A stretch of DNA of 64,000 nt from Bradysia coprophila (Eukaryota > Arthropoda > Insecta > Diptera > Sciaridae). The position numbers were made by a program, and so were the translations under genes. The stretch spans positions 10,838,501 to 10,902,500 of the forward strand of contig NW_023503608.1 in the NCBI RefSeq assembly GCF_014529535.1, given 5' to 3'. This document shows positions 20,823 to 34,300 of the stretch, in pieces; position 1 is the stretch's first letter; each line of letters opens with the position of its first letter. The notes beneath the pieces are model-generated. The model had not been told where the DNA came from, made no database searches, and was given only the letters and a program-made list of their open reading frames with translations.

Positions 20823-21407
20823 ACTTTTTGAATCAAAACGAGTATATTATAACCTATAATACTACTGACTTGTTTGGCGGTTTGCCGTATGTAAAAAGCT
20901 GATATGGACAACGATGACTTTCAACTTTCAGAAACTTGGTTTGACGTGGGTCCAGACTTTGAGGTGCATTTAGTGTATATCGCTGTACATATGTATTAAA
21001 AGCTTAGTAAACTCACCTCCAAGTCAGGATCCGTATTTTCTCTGATCAGATGTGGGTTTGCATTACCTTCAGTGTCTATATACTTTGGGTTGCACAGCAG
21101 TACAGACATTCATGGTCAAAACTGCTAGTAGGCTAGTTTAACGTTCAATCTGTAACACGTATGATGTGGTTGATGTAACCGTCGAAGCTCAAAAGGTCAA
21201 ACAGTTTTTGACATAGGTTTGCGCTTACATGGGAAATTATCGCGATTTATATAAGCCAGAGAACCATTATTTCATTTAAGCAATGTTTAAATCAAAAATA
21301 CAACACTTTAAGGGTTTTATTTCATACACGGGAGCACACCACTTCACCACATCATCACGGTGATGAGAATCATAACACGGGCTAATTTTTGTATGAGATC
21401 CGCTACA

Positions 21408-21965
21408 GATGTCGCTTTTTGTCACTAAATTGTCTGGAAAGCAAAGATCATTTGCTATCAAAATGTATTTTCGGCTTTATCGATGTTTACAGAGCAAAAA
21501 TAAATTCTAAATTAGTTACACTATTCCACACAAAGTAACACTGGATGCAGTAACTGATCAGGTAACAATTTAATTAGAGTCGACAAAAACTAAATTCGTT
21601 CATACATTGCGAAAGTAAAATGATCCTTACGTTTAATATTTTCCTCTCATTCATAATGCCTCTATACCAATCGTCAACTGTGGTGCGTCCCCGCGTCTCT
21701 GTGCCTTGTTAGAGACAACGTTTTGTCGTCAAACAATTGGCACTGGAGATGCACTGTAGAGGTCGCTTTGTTGTCACTAAATTGTATGGAACGCAAAGAT
21801 CTGCCAAAACGTATGGAGGATTTCGGTTTTATCTAGTTTATTCAATTCCTTTTCCAATCGAAATAAATTTTAATCATTTGCACTATAATTACACACAAAA
21901 TAACTTACTAGGCAACAATTTAATTAGAGCTGATAAAAGATAAATTTGTTCATACATTTTGACCA
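21408..21965 (+). repeat. direct duplication, period about 350 bp
   Basis: The segment 21408-21615 recurs at 21758-21965. Landmarks in order are GTCACTAAATTGT.TGGAA.G, CAAAGATC, GGTTTTATC/GGCTTTATC, CAACAATTTAATTAGAG, and AAATT.GTTCATACATT. Divergence is substantial and no shared ORF survives. Confidence 0.65.
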
Positions 21966-22714
21966 TTTTGACAGTTTATGATCTTTGCTTTTCACATTTT
22001 CTTTTGTTGTTCCGTAAGTCATTTTTCTGTCGGAAGGTGTCGCCCAATTCTACCTCAAGAGCCAATTTAGATTGTGGAAATTTTAACTCTTCACTACCGC
22101 AAAAGGAAGTAGTGCTCAAATCCACAATCCATTGAGGAACTATAGATCAAGTCCGAGTAACTGTAAGCCCCAACAGTGACAGCTACATCCATATATACCT
22201 CTCAACTCTCTGAAGAAGTTGTAATCTTTGAGCTGCCGTTAAAAAAATAAAATTTAATAGATTACCAATGCATAAAATGATAAATTATAATTGTTGCTTG
22301 TATGGCGTAAGTGTTTCAGCTCATTATTTTACAAGAAAACAATGAGAACCATTCAAACATTTATTTCTATTTTCAAACTTGAACAAAGTGCCTCCTCATT
22401 TTCACTGCACATATGTACTTTCAGGTTTGGGTTATCTGTGACAGTCACCGATTAGGTTACCCTATTTCTATTTACCGACAATTTTGACAGCTTCATTTGC
22501 TGTCTCATTCTAAGGTAGTGGAATCTTGTATTCTGTGTGGCAAACTACTGCGCGACTGATAACAATATTTCAGTTAGAAAAGAGATTAGTTTAAATTCAA
22601 AATTTTATTTTGTGTACTAGTGAATATTCTATCAATTTCTTTTGTGGGATCGCGCAGAAACATCTAGTCAATTATAGTTCTAATTTTACGATTATATATC
22701 GGAACGTAAAGAGT

Positions 22715-23356
22715 GTAAGTTGAGGTTATGAAAACATGTTTTGGTTAAAAGCCGATAACAAGTTTTGAAAAACCATAAAAAACTTGATTTGTTATGAAGG
22801 AGTTCATTGAATTTAATGCGAATCCAAAACGACACCTGTTTCTATTGCAATTTGTTAAGTTCGCGTAAGAATTTTTCGAAACAGGTATACACGCTGAATG
22901 TGTGCAATGTATTTACATCGATAGTGAATGAATGTGGTATTGACGCCGTTTCGGGATGTTTGAACAGTAAATTAACAAGAGTATAGAAAGTGAAGACGTG
23001 TCGAAAATTCAAGTTATCAATTGTTCAAGTAATTTTTTTGGTAACAAAACTAGGAAAAGGATGCTCGAAATTGGCTGCATTGTAAACAAAAATTCGGACG
23101 CGTTTCCTGAGTCCATTTTTTTTTAAACGTAGCCGAGACAACTAAATCTATTTTTGTAACACATGTACGCGCGTCGCACAATTTGGTTCAATTTTTTTTA
23201 GATCATACAATTTTGGATATAATAACAAACTGCTCGGTGGCAAAGACCCCATAGTGTTGATGTTTACAAATATCGGTTTACAGACAAGCATTTAATGTAA
23301 AAATTGATTCAAAAACATTGAGTCCATCTAACGTCATGTTCATTTCTTCCGCACAG
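22715..23356 (+). other. probable 5' UTR intron of the anillin-like gene
   Basis: A strong donor AGT|GTAAGTTG at 22715 and an acceptor TCTTCCGCACAG ending at 23356, three bases before the ATG at 23360, outline a 642-bp leader intron. The noncoding first exon would end at 22714. The sites are seen; use of this particular donor is inferred. Confidence 0.4.
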
Positions 23357-23359
23357 ACT

Positions 23360-26300
23360 ATGGTACAAGAATCGGAGTCGAGATTTTCCAGCGACCAGCA
23401 AACAATTCTTCAAACCTTGGATCCAATTCACCGTTCTCTTCTGTTAAATAACTCGGAGTTTGAAAGTGAGTTTACCGGCCTTACGTAAATATGGTTGCAA
23501 TCAACCCTAAACCAAACCATCAATTACTTTTAGGCATAAACTCCAACACCATCAATAAGTTCAATCAATTTCCAACTTCAACTGGTGAAGTCTTACAACA
23601 ACAACAACAATTACTACATCTACAACAACAACAAACACAGCAAGAAAAACAACATCCAAATAATTCAATTGAAAATAAACATTTTTACGATACCAGCTAT
23701 TTAGGAAAACCAGATGCGACATGTGTTAGTGATAGTAATTGCGTAACGTTGTTTCACGAAGAATTCAATATGCCTGATGAATTGGAATGTTCGGCGCCGT
23801 CAAACGATAAACAACCGACTGTAAATGAACGACAACCAAGGAAACACATTCGGATTCGAATTGTAACTAACATACGGCGACCTTGTGGATACAGCGCAAT
23901 AGAAGAAGTGCCATCGGAACGCACATCCGTAAGCTACAGCCCTAAGCAAAGATGGTCGTCGGAGAGTCAAACTGATAGTTCTAGCTATGAGCATGTTGAC
24001 ACCGACTCCGAAATCGAAGTGTCTAGCGGTGGAGCTGAAGAACATACAGAAAATTCTGGCGGCAACACAAATACAGACGAGTTTAGTGATTACACCGATT
24101 CTAACAACTACGGATCGTCTAGTAACGACGAGACAAGTTCAACCTCTTCACATTCCGCTTCTACAGCGCCAATGATTCAAATAACGCAGCAGATAACTGA
24201 ACAACGGACTGTCGTCTCAATGGTTCATGTAAATAAGCAAAAAGTCAAAAGTTTCCAAAAATCAAGAGAAGATAGGTCGACGGTGATGTCAATTGGAAGG
24301 CCGAAATGGATAAACAAACAGAAAATCATCGACGACAATGTGTGCAACGAAATATTAGACGAAACTATCAATTCGAATGTAATGGAAGGAGAGACGCAGA
24401 AAAATTTGCTTGAAACAGCTCCTGTTACAGACACTATTATCTATGGAAAACTGGAAGGAAAACCAAAACCTTACCATCCGAACTGTGGAAAACTTTTGAA
24501 AAGGCGATTGGCTCGCCAGCGCAGTGATGATGTTCATTTTCCAACATACCAGAAAACCCAAAGTGTATCTGACGTTCCTAGTACGTTCCAACCGATTCGT
24601 AACGTACCTCCAGCAAAACCACCACGAACATTTGCATCATCTTCGTCTAAGGCCAGCTCGGACAGTATCGGTGCAAACACTGCCACCACACTGCCTATTG
24701 GAGACCATAAATCATTGCCATCTCAGCATTCGTCACAAATGTCGCCCGGTGGAGGCTGGGCATTCGACAAAACGCTGAGGTCAACAACCAAGCCAACCTG
24801 CCCTACGTTGGACGATATCAATGACTTTGAACATCCGAAAAAAATTGGCTGGGTACCATCGATAGCGAAGTGTGACGAGTTCTTACAAGTTCTGCATATG
24901 TTGAACGATGATCGTACAATGACATCCAAAATTACGTCGTCTAATTTAACACCAGAGCCCCAATTTCAGATACCTTGCAAAGAAGATATCGATCAAGTCG
25001 ACTCATATACGCCGCCAAAGCCTGCACCTAGACGATCGAAGCAAATGTCGATAGAACTAAACGACTCGATATGTAACAGCACACCAGTTAAACGTCCGAA
25101 TCAGTTTTCGTCGCATAGCGTTCCAAATTCAACTCGCAATGAAATGGATTTTTGCAAGAACTGCAAATTACAGATAATGGAACCACCATCCAGTGCACGT
25201 AAATCGTTCGGCAAAGGGGCGATTAAACGAACGAAACAATTTTTTCAAGCTTCCAGAAATATCCTGGGAAAGTCTAGACCGAAGCCAACGAAGCCGTATG
25301 AAAATTGTACTGAAAACGAATTTTCTGCTGATCTCGATGACAATGTTGACGAGACTCCCAGAAAGTTGAGATTGAACACAACTGTCGATTTTAACACCAA
25401 CGATACGGTTAGGTTTGAGAAGAAAATGGAAAAATCGTTGGATTTGACACCGAAACAATCAGAAAGTACCAATAATATCGACGGTCCGCGACGCATCTTA
25501 GATAAGCTCTTAACATCAGTAAAACGTACACCTCCAAAGAAACCGATTCGTCAGAGTCTAGCGCATAAAGACATCGCTCGATCACCATCTAACAACGAAG
25601 AGGAAAATTTCAACTTTGACCGCATTGTCGATTCACCGAAGCCAAAAGAACGAGAAAAAAGCTTCAGACTGTCACCAAGGAAACTTCTTTTCTCGGCTAA
25701 TGAACGACCGATTAAAATGCAGCATAACAGCTATCGATCATACGAAGTGGACGAAGATGACCTCAAACAGTGTATGGTTGAGTATCTACGGAGTATGAAC
25801 AAGCACATTGAACATAAACAAGGAGAATTGGAATGTGTCAGTGTTCCACGATGGCGGTCACGCGTCCGTAATTTTTCTACCAGCAGTGATGCGACCGATT
25901 ATGTTCCGCAACATCAGCGTGTCGTTGAAATTGACTGTCATCCGGAGCCGATATACTCAGAAATTGTGGCGAAGCCGCCTACAACAGTCTTAAACCACAT
26001 TATAGTGAATGGCAATCCGAAAGCAATTTATACTACGGTGAACAAGGCCAGAAATCGGAATGTTGTCACACCGATCACCGTGGATGTCGACGGAATTCAC
26101 GCTGAGACTGAGGAAGCCGACTACTCAAGGTGGAATTCATTGGAAAAATTGCCCATCCACAATAACTTTGCCGATTCGGTTCTTAATATGCTCTCATTGA
26201 TGAAAGGGCACAATTTACATAAAGATTCCCAGATACGAGACGTTGTCGATTTAAAGACTCAACAAAATGCTTCGGAAGTCACAGGTTCTTATGTAGTAGA

Positions 26301-28135
26301 ACCAACTGTTGTTCCATTGACATCGGAACAGTTTCAGAAATCACCGTTAAAAGCGAATTATGAAGCGGTCGATGATGACATCTCCATGGAAACGTTTTTT
26401 ACTGAGAGTTTATGTGAAGATGTGATCCGTGGCGATTCTGTGAACAAAAACATTGTCAAAGACATTGTTTCCGCATGTCAACATAAGGTGTCTGAAATTG
26501 CTTTGGCGGAATCAGAAACGGACGATGAAATCGATTTACATTGCATGACTGATGAGAAAATGGATTCGAAAGGAGATTCGGTTGAATATTGTAGCATCCT
26601 TGACGGGGTGAGTTGAAGATAAAAAAAAAGTTTTTCCACTGAAATCGACTTATTTCCATTCTCGTTTTTCTTCCTTAGAATGCTTCAAATAGTCCAGTGA
26701 TCGTCAATGCCCCAACAAGCAACCGAAGAAGGCGCAGTTTACAATCTCCCTTGGTAGCAGCGCCATCCATGATTGAGATTCCTGATCAATTTATGCTTAA
26801 ACTAACAAGTTAGTTGCATCTTCAACGACACCAGTATGATGAAAATCAATTTTTTTTCTCCCGTCAATAGGTCAAATTGTTGCTCAGCGTGAGATTCGTA
26901 ATCAATTAAAACAGGCGATACACGTATGCCGTACGACCAAAGAATTCGAATGTTCACCGGAACTGATTGAGGCCGAACGTCTTATGTTGCTTTCGGCGAA
27001 AAAGGAAACGTACGCAAAGCTTGAATTGAACCGCATTGATTATGAAGAAAACGGATTGACTGCTAGCCCAGCCAAGTGTGTCGGAACCGTTACGTTGAAA
27101 AACATTGAATTCGACCTAAAGCCAGAAGAGATGCTAGAGCAAATCTTCCAATTGTCGTACATTTGCGTGTGTTCGTACCGAAATCAAGTGGTGGCTACGC
27201 ATCCACAAGAACGGAATGGCAGTACGGTGAGGTTCGAGGATATATCACTAAAAATCGGAAGCTTGAACAGTTCGTTTGAGATAAAAATTGAGATATTTGT
27301 GCTGAGACTAACGAGACCGATGAGGAAATACAGTCATGAAAGCAAATATCATTTGAATAAGGTGAGTACGCCGCACTTTGTGGATAGTTTCATTGATTAT
27401 GAGTCTTAAAATTTCTTAATTTTTTAGATACCTAAGAAGTCCTTGTTCTCCAATACGGTGAAATTGTTCACGAACGCAACGGCTTCGACCAGCAAAACCA
27501 TCAATCAATCGGAAGAATCTCGATTCCGTCTGCGTGGAGTGTCAACCATATCCGCAAACTGTTTATCGTCCGAGAAATTCGAAATCGTTCGAAATGTTTC
27601 ATGGCCGAGAACGCACGTTTACATAAGTTACAATACCAAAGCGTTAAATCTGAAAATCAACGACCAGTTTTCGAACATGACTGGAGCGTTAAGAACTGAA
27701 TTTATCTGTGAAGTAGATCTGAGAGACACGGGGCTGGCCGGTCATCTATACATTGAAGAAGGGATTGCTACGAAGAGAGAAATGTGGTGTCGGCTAGTTG
27801 GTTGTACAATAGAATGCTGGAGCAACGACATCGATTGTCTTAATGGAAAGGTTCGTCAGAAATTTCGGTCACATTTTCCATTTATACTAAATTCCCATTT
27901 TTTCTCATAGGTTCCAATATTATCCATCGATATCGTAAAGAGCACCAACGAACTGTTCGAGTTGATTGACCACAAGGTGGAAGTAGACATCTTCCACAAT
28001 GAAATAGCCGATCGGGCTGACAAGAATCGACTCAAACGCTACTGGCTGAGTGCAAATAATCAAAATGATCTCATTTTATGGTTGACTGATTTAAATAGAA
28101 TTTTAAAATTTATCAGAGATTGGAACATTTATTAG
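23360..28135 (+). CDS. anillin-like protein (AHD and PH domains, 6 coding exons)
   Basis: A 1482-residue protein. Exons are 23360-23465, 23534-26607, 26679-26808, 26871-27361, 27428-27850 and 27911-28135, with phases 1,0,1,0,0. The first 1100 residues are polar and probably disordered: a glutamine-rich run near 57-80, Ser/Thr/Asp-rich stretches, and proline motifs such as PPAKPPR and PPKPAPR that could bind SH3 domains. The C-terminal third fits the anillin homology region. A helical start (REIRNQLKQAIHVCRTTKEF, then IEAERLMLLSAKKE) leads into a C2-like part to about residue 1365, then a PH domain (about 1372-1482, GHLYIEEGI..REMWCRLVG..IECW). Anillins scaffold actin, myosin, septins and Rho at the cell cortex and cleavage furrow. 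The N-terminal actin and myosin modules are not recognisable by eye, so this could be the scraps orthologue or a divergent second anillin. Confidence 0.82.
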
Positions 28136-28286
28136 GATAAGACTTTGGTCAGGTAGGTAGTTGCTGCTGTTGTTTTTTACGGTCTAAGAGAAAATTTATG
28201 AGAAATATATTTTTTACGTATTGATAAGAATCGATGTCTTTTCGAACTTAAAACTGCTGCATGCTCATTGGCATTGTATTCTGAAC

Positions 28287-29618
28287 CAGAGATGGGAAAT
28301 TATCGGTAATTTATTTATTGTCGGTAATATTACGGTAATATTACGTAACATTGGGTAATATTACGTAACATTGGGTAATATTACCGAAATCTTAAATTAC
28401 CAATATTACCGATGTTTCGGTAATATTACGTAATTTACCAATACAAAATTGTAACAATTCGATATTTTACTATCAGACTCATACGAAAGTTGAATATTAT
28501 TCAGCAATATGTCCTTTGCGAAAATTATCCTTTACACGGTGGACTATTTTCTGTTCATGTTTCGTGAATTTTACGTGAAACTCAACTTTCGCATGTGTCA
28601 CACGGTAAACCAGTACCTTCGATACTGCTACATAATTGATTGCTTATGAAACAACTTTGTGATACTCGGAAACTCACTCGTGTGTTTTTGAGCAACTTGT
28701 TTGATTGACTCTACATTTGTCAAAAAGACAGTAACCGGAGCTTGTTGCTGGAAAACACCTTTATCACATAAAAGAATTACTTTCTCAGCATGGAATGTAA
28801 ACTACTATTACATGCGTCACTTTGAGCTTTCCTCAGTATAGTATAGTTTTACTGAACAAGACAATAGGTAAAAATGAATGAATTACATTAGCAGCATGGA
28901 GACTACTATTACATGCTTCACTTTGAGCTTTGTTGAGTAAAGTATAGTTTGACTGAACAAGAATGTGGAATCTTACTTCTTGCGTAGATGTTTCCAAATG
29001 TTTGTTTCGACTATTCAGATAACCAAACTCGTATTCGGCTAGTTGAAGAAGGGGTACACGAGTCGAAAGACTTGGAAGCACTTGTGTTACGTTATCACGC
29101 TAGATTGTATGTCGCTACCACAATATTCAACGATGGCAGTGCCGGAAACTCGGTCTTTTAGGATACGAAATTTGAAATGAAATTTCATTTGCTAACAAAT
29201 TTCAGTTTTCGATTTAAGCCCGTGTTCTTATGAAGTGACAGAAGACCGAGTTGCCGACGGCGTCATTCAATGACAACTCTGAGAGAAATCGTAAAAATCC
29301 ACGCTCTTTTAATTATCAATTTCGGTTGAAGCTCATTCAAATGTGTATACTACTCGACTGTTTTTGAACAAGTTGTTTAACTAGGCTGAACTAGGCCTAA
29401 CTAAAACAAAATTATACGATAAAATACACTTGAATTTGCTAAAAACGAGTAATTTTTGTTGAAAATGATTAAAATTTACAATATGTTAACTGATTTTTGG
29501 TAATATTACGTAACTTACGTAATATTACCGAGGCTTTAAATTACCAATATTACCGAGCTTCGGGTAATATTACGTAATTTTACGGTAATTACACGGTAAT
29601 ATTACGGGCCCATCTCTG
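28287..29618. mobile_element. non-autonomous hAT element with 8-bp target duplication
   Basis: Inverted ends CAGAGATGGG (28287-28296) and CCCATCTCTG (29609-29618) are flanked by perfect 8-bp direct repeats TTCTGAAC (28279-28286 and 29619-29626), the hAT hallmark. Both subterminal regions are packed with GTAATATTAC words. Inside are a partial tandem duplication (CACTTTGAGCTTT at about 28817 and 28919) and an arm of the TTTTTGAGCAAC fold-back family near 28680-28760. No transposase ORF. The intact target duplication suggests a fairly recent insertion, 150 bp past the anillin-like stop. Confidence 0.9.
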
Positions 29619-29789
29619 TTCTGAACTATAAGCTGGACAAAATTTCTCCATGAAACGAAGCAGATGGCTGCAATGTTAGCTCCATACCACGTCTAAGTTT
29701 AGATGAATTTAGGACCCTATTTGCCACACCAGCATCGAGGAATTTTTAACTTGTGCAGTAGTTAAGAGAGATTCCATTTCTGATTTCTG

Positions 29790-30180
29790 GATCTGCACGT
29801 ATGGGACGGCGTAGTATGGTGACCCAGTGGATATTCAGAGGCTTGTGTGCGTTTGCCACAGCTACGGCAGCTTTGAAGTCCACAGCGACAGCGGCCATGA
29901 AATCGTTTGACTGCATAAGCTAGAACCTTTGCTAACAAACAGGCTGACGCAAGTTTCTATATAAGGAAATTTAACTCTGGGCATGGAAAGACCAATAAAG
30001 TGGATTACAGATCAGATCTTCAACAGAATCAGAATTCGCACAGTCCCGGCGGAAGTCAGCTGGCCTTTCCAATGATGGAGTGTTGGACGTCACAGACGGA
30101 TCGAAATCTGAAGAAGGTACAGGAGTTGGAGTTTATGCCCCGGAACTGTTGTGCCTGTATTTTCTAAGCAAAAACTACTA
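29790..30180 (+). mobile_element. LINE RNase H remnant
   Basis: NDGVLDVTDGSKSEEGTGVG followed by VYAPEL reads from about 30070 to 30150. TDGSK plus the glycine run is the start of a retroelement RNase H domain. Upstream, frame-shifted pieces resemble the polar linker between reverse transcriptase and RNase H of Jockey-type elements. Multiple frameshifts and stops make it a dead fragment. Confidence 0.7.
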
Positions 30181-31333
30181 ACTTTGGTGGTATCCGATCA
30201 TACTGTCAAGCTGCGGTTTGTCATACTCGTCACAGTTTCAGGTGTTCATACGCCACATCCGTATTTAACAACTTAAGTTCGGGTCATTCGCTTCGGTGGT
30301 GGTCGTCTAATTGTGGATTTGTTTTTGAAATTTGTGATTGCTGAAGGTACAAAAAGAAATCAGAAACCGTTGAAGTAAATGAGTTCGAAGTCGACGTGGA
30401 CAATTTCACGAAAATATTTTTCGGATCGAACCGCTTAAAATGAGGCCGGTAATTGCTTGGCAGTTCCAAAATCGTTCTGCAAACAAATCAATGTTACCAA
30501 ATGTGAAAATGTTTTTTCTCGAGAGAAAGGCGTAGAGGCTTAACCTTGACATTCTGTCTATAGATCAGCACTTGTCCCAGTCTTCCTACATTTCTTTTGA
30601 ACAAATTTTTTAAGACCGAGAAATTATGGAGCTTTCAGTAATTTACTAGGATTGTGATTGGACCTAAAACCTTAGAAATTTCGTCTTATTTCATTTTGCT
30701 TTTATCGTCTCCTCATGCCTACAGAGCACTCAATAAGTATCAAAATTGAAGAAAACCACAACGTGAGCTACGCTTGGATAAATTTAAAAATCGCACAAGA
30801 GCACAATTAACAAAAAAGAAGAACACTCAGCATATAGCATACATAATAAGACGTTCGCTTCAAGTTCATCAGCTTTTTATTATTTATAATAAAAATTTTC
30901 CTTTCTTATATGTGGCGAGAATATGGTTTCAAAATATATTTTACCATTACATTTAACAACTTAAGTGCCTGTATTAGACATTATCTGCACCTGATACCGC
31001 ACCATTCTTTACTTTGTGTATGACTTGACTTATATGTGCTTCTTCTTACATGCATATAAATACCAAACCATACATAACTGTACAAACCAATATAAATCAT
31101 ACAAACTTCACGTATAGCACCAATTTTATGAGATAAAAGCATCGTCGAATATAAATTAGATTTTAAATATTTTTCGCCCTTTCAATGAGAACTTTGTGTG
31201 GCGCAGAGATCCATTGGATGCTGAGTAAAATGAATGACCCATATCGTGAAGGTGATGCTGCACAATATCCTCATTTTTATTGAATGCACTTTGCCATTTA
31301 CAAACAGTCAGCGCGGTGAATCTGTTACGTTGT

Positions 31334-34300
31334 TTAAGACAATCGTTTAATTCCCAACAAAATCGGTTGGGTGGGAACAGCAATTAGCCGCATAACAACG
31401 CCGACTGGACTTTTGTTCAGCAATTTTACTTCGAAATTTGCCAAGATCTAAAAAAAACCTTTCCTTTTGCAAACGAAGACGATTGAAGAATTTAAAAGGT
31501 CATAGACTTACCTTCGACAGTAAAATATGCATCATGGAATTGGCCAATTTCTGACCCACACATGATCGGATACCCATCGCATACGGCATATTAGTTCGAT
31601 GTACACATTGCATATTACCGCTGCTATCTCGAAGCCATCTTGATGGTTGGAATTCGTTTGGATTTGGGAAATTTTTGGCATCTCGACCAATCGAGTACAT
31701 GGATGCAATGACGGCTGTCTGTTGGAGTTAAACATTTTGTTTTATCTCTGGATCGTTCGCTGAACCGATAATAGTTCTTACGTGCTGAGGGATGCGATAA
31801 TTTCCTATTATTCCATCACCGGGTAGAATTCGGCCAATAAATGTAGCAACAGGAAAGAGTCGCAAGCTTTCTTTAACCGTGCCACGAATTAACGGTGTTT
31901 CGAAGTTACTGCTGTTTAACTGAGCCCGTATCTTTGACTGTTCCGAATTGTTAGAGCTTAATAGGAATAATGCCCATTGAGTTGTGTACGCCGTCTACGA
32001 AACAGTTACTTTCATTTGACGATTTCCTCAGTCAGATTTCATGTTCAATATGATTTACCGTATCACCAGCTGCAATAATTAGATCAACGAAAATTCTCTT
32101 GATCGTTTCGGTGGACATGCTATTGGATTGCATTTCTTTCAGTAAACCATTGCCGTTCATCTTTAATCCAACCTCAACAATTTCATTGGCAATTTCAAGC
32201 GTTGATGTGACACTCTTCTCAAATTCGGACCAAATATTCAGGTTGTATTTTTGTGCAAATGACGGTGGAACGACCATTAACGGCGCTGTACGTTCAAATA
32301 TGTCCTGTACAATTCCGGAGAATTTTGGTAATAATTGATTGATTTTGTCGACTTCAGTTCCGTGTGTATCTCCAATCATTGTGAACACTAAGACTGAAAG
32401 AGTTGAACAATAAATGTGGATAAATTCCCATTTTTGGGAGACTTTTGGCTATTAATTATCCATATTTTCTCATTTTCTGAATACCTTTTATTGCCCACGT
32501 ATACAATACTGCCATTAGTTCGGTTACCTGCATGCACTTGCCAACGTTTTCAGTATTTCGATTCCAATCCGTAATTAAATCGTCACTAACATTTTCGATG
32601 ACTCGATGTGCTAACTTAAAGTCGTTCCTCAATAGCATTGTATTCATTATCTTTCTGTTGGCCGACCATTCCTCGTCGTCCCTTGAAATATTTTGTCATA
32701 AAAGTTTTAGAACTCAATAAATTTTGTTATTCAAAAATTGTTTAATAGCAGGAATGCTGCACCGTCTCAAATATTTGCAAGTTTTATGTTGTACATGTAG
32801 CTGTGCGTAGATTAGATTATGTTCATAACATCTCAACCAAACCGAACGATTAACGTTTATTGACAAATTATAAAAGGGGAAAAAATCCTTCACAGAGACG
32901 ATAAGAAAATTCCAGCATAATTTTCCCGATCGAATGTCTATTTTGTGATATAAAAAAAATATTGGAAAATTCGATGGGAAAATTGCATTCGCTGAGACTG
33001 TGTGAAATATTCCCTTTTTCATTATTTTTTAATATGAAATATTTGACGAAGTTGTGGAACTATAGAAATTCCATGACGAGAGCATGGCATAGTTCGTTTT
33101 TAATGGACAAAATGCTTTTGTGTGCTGGGGTATAATGGTATGCTTATGCATTAAACATGTTTAGGATCGACATAAAAGCATCTATGTATACACTTTAATC
33201 CATACTTTACTCTACAAATTGTAGTATTCATAAAAGTTATAAAATTATAACAATGTCAGTTGGGCAATGAGCAACCTTTGAGTCAGCGAGAAATTCTGTT
33301 ACGGAGATCATGCTCAAACCAGTAAATAGATACGTAAAATCGGCAACACTTACATGAAAAATAATCCACGTTTGCAGTTATGGATTTCGTTGTAGAGAGT
33401 CCAGGCGTCTGGCAGCGGATGTTTTGGATATTTACCTTCATACACAAACATTTCTCGCATCATATCTGAAATGTTGTCGAGCACAGAATTTGATAATGTA
33501 TACTAGAGGTAATGCTTTCAATTAACGATAACAACAGTCATTAGTTAAACTTCTATCATCAACAGTGCAGATAAAAATAAGCGATGAGCTCAGGGTAATG
33601 TGCTCTTGTACAGCAAAGAGTCTGCTAAAACTATGAAATTAAAGTCTGTTGAAAATACTGACATCAAAGCGAGTCAAAGACTTTATAACACTACTGAGGT
33701 AATTTTCCTTTGTTTTGTATTTCTCATTTGGTTTATGAATAAGTTTGAAACAATCTTGGGGTGAATGAATTATGCGGTCCCTTTTCGAAGTTTTTGGATC
33801 GCTATGGGGTAATGGTGTTACACGTATAGTCTGTGGTTTGACCACCATATAACAAAATTTTCTAATTTAATGTTCCTTGTCCTTCCACCCTAAAAACTGT
33901 TAGAATGACTCTTGTCCCCAATTTTCGGTACACTTTTTGAACACCGTCTCACAGTCATCCAAATGTACCTGGAGAATTTATGAATATCACTTCCGTTCCT
34001 CCTCCAACTGGTTCCCGAAAAATGGAACCCAATGTTCGATGCCGATTATCGATGTACTCGTGAAATCTAAAAACAATGGAAAAATTGTCTCTGTTAGCAC
34101 ACACGACCTTTGAAATTAAGATGTTAAAATATGATAAACCCAATTTGAATGTCAATTTATGTAAAAGGTTGGTTTTCGTAAGAATTCTGCAATTCAATGA
34201 GAAGAGAACAACCAATTGATTATGCTGAATGATAAATGAAATTGACAGATTTCGAATTAATCCGACGATTACAATGAACTTTTACATTTTCGGTCTAGTC

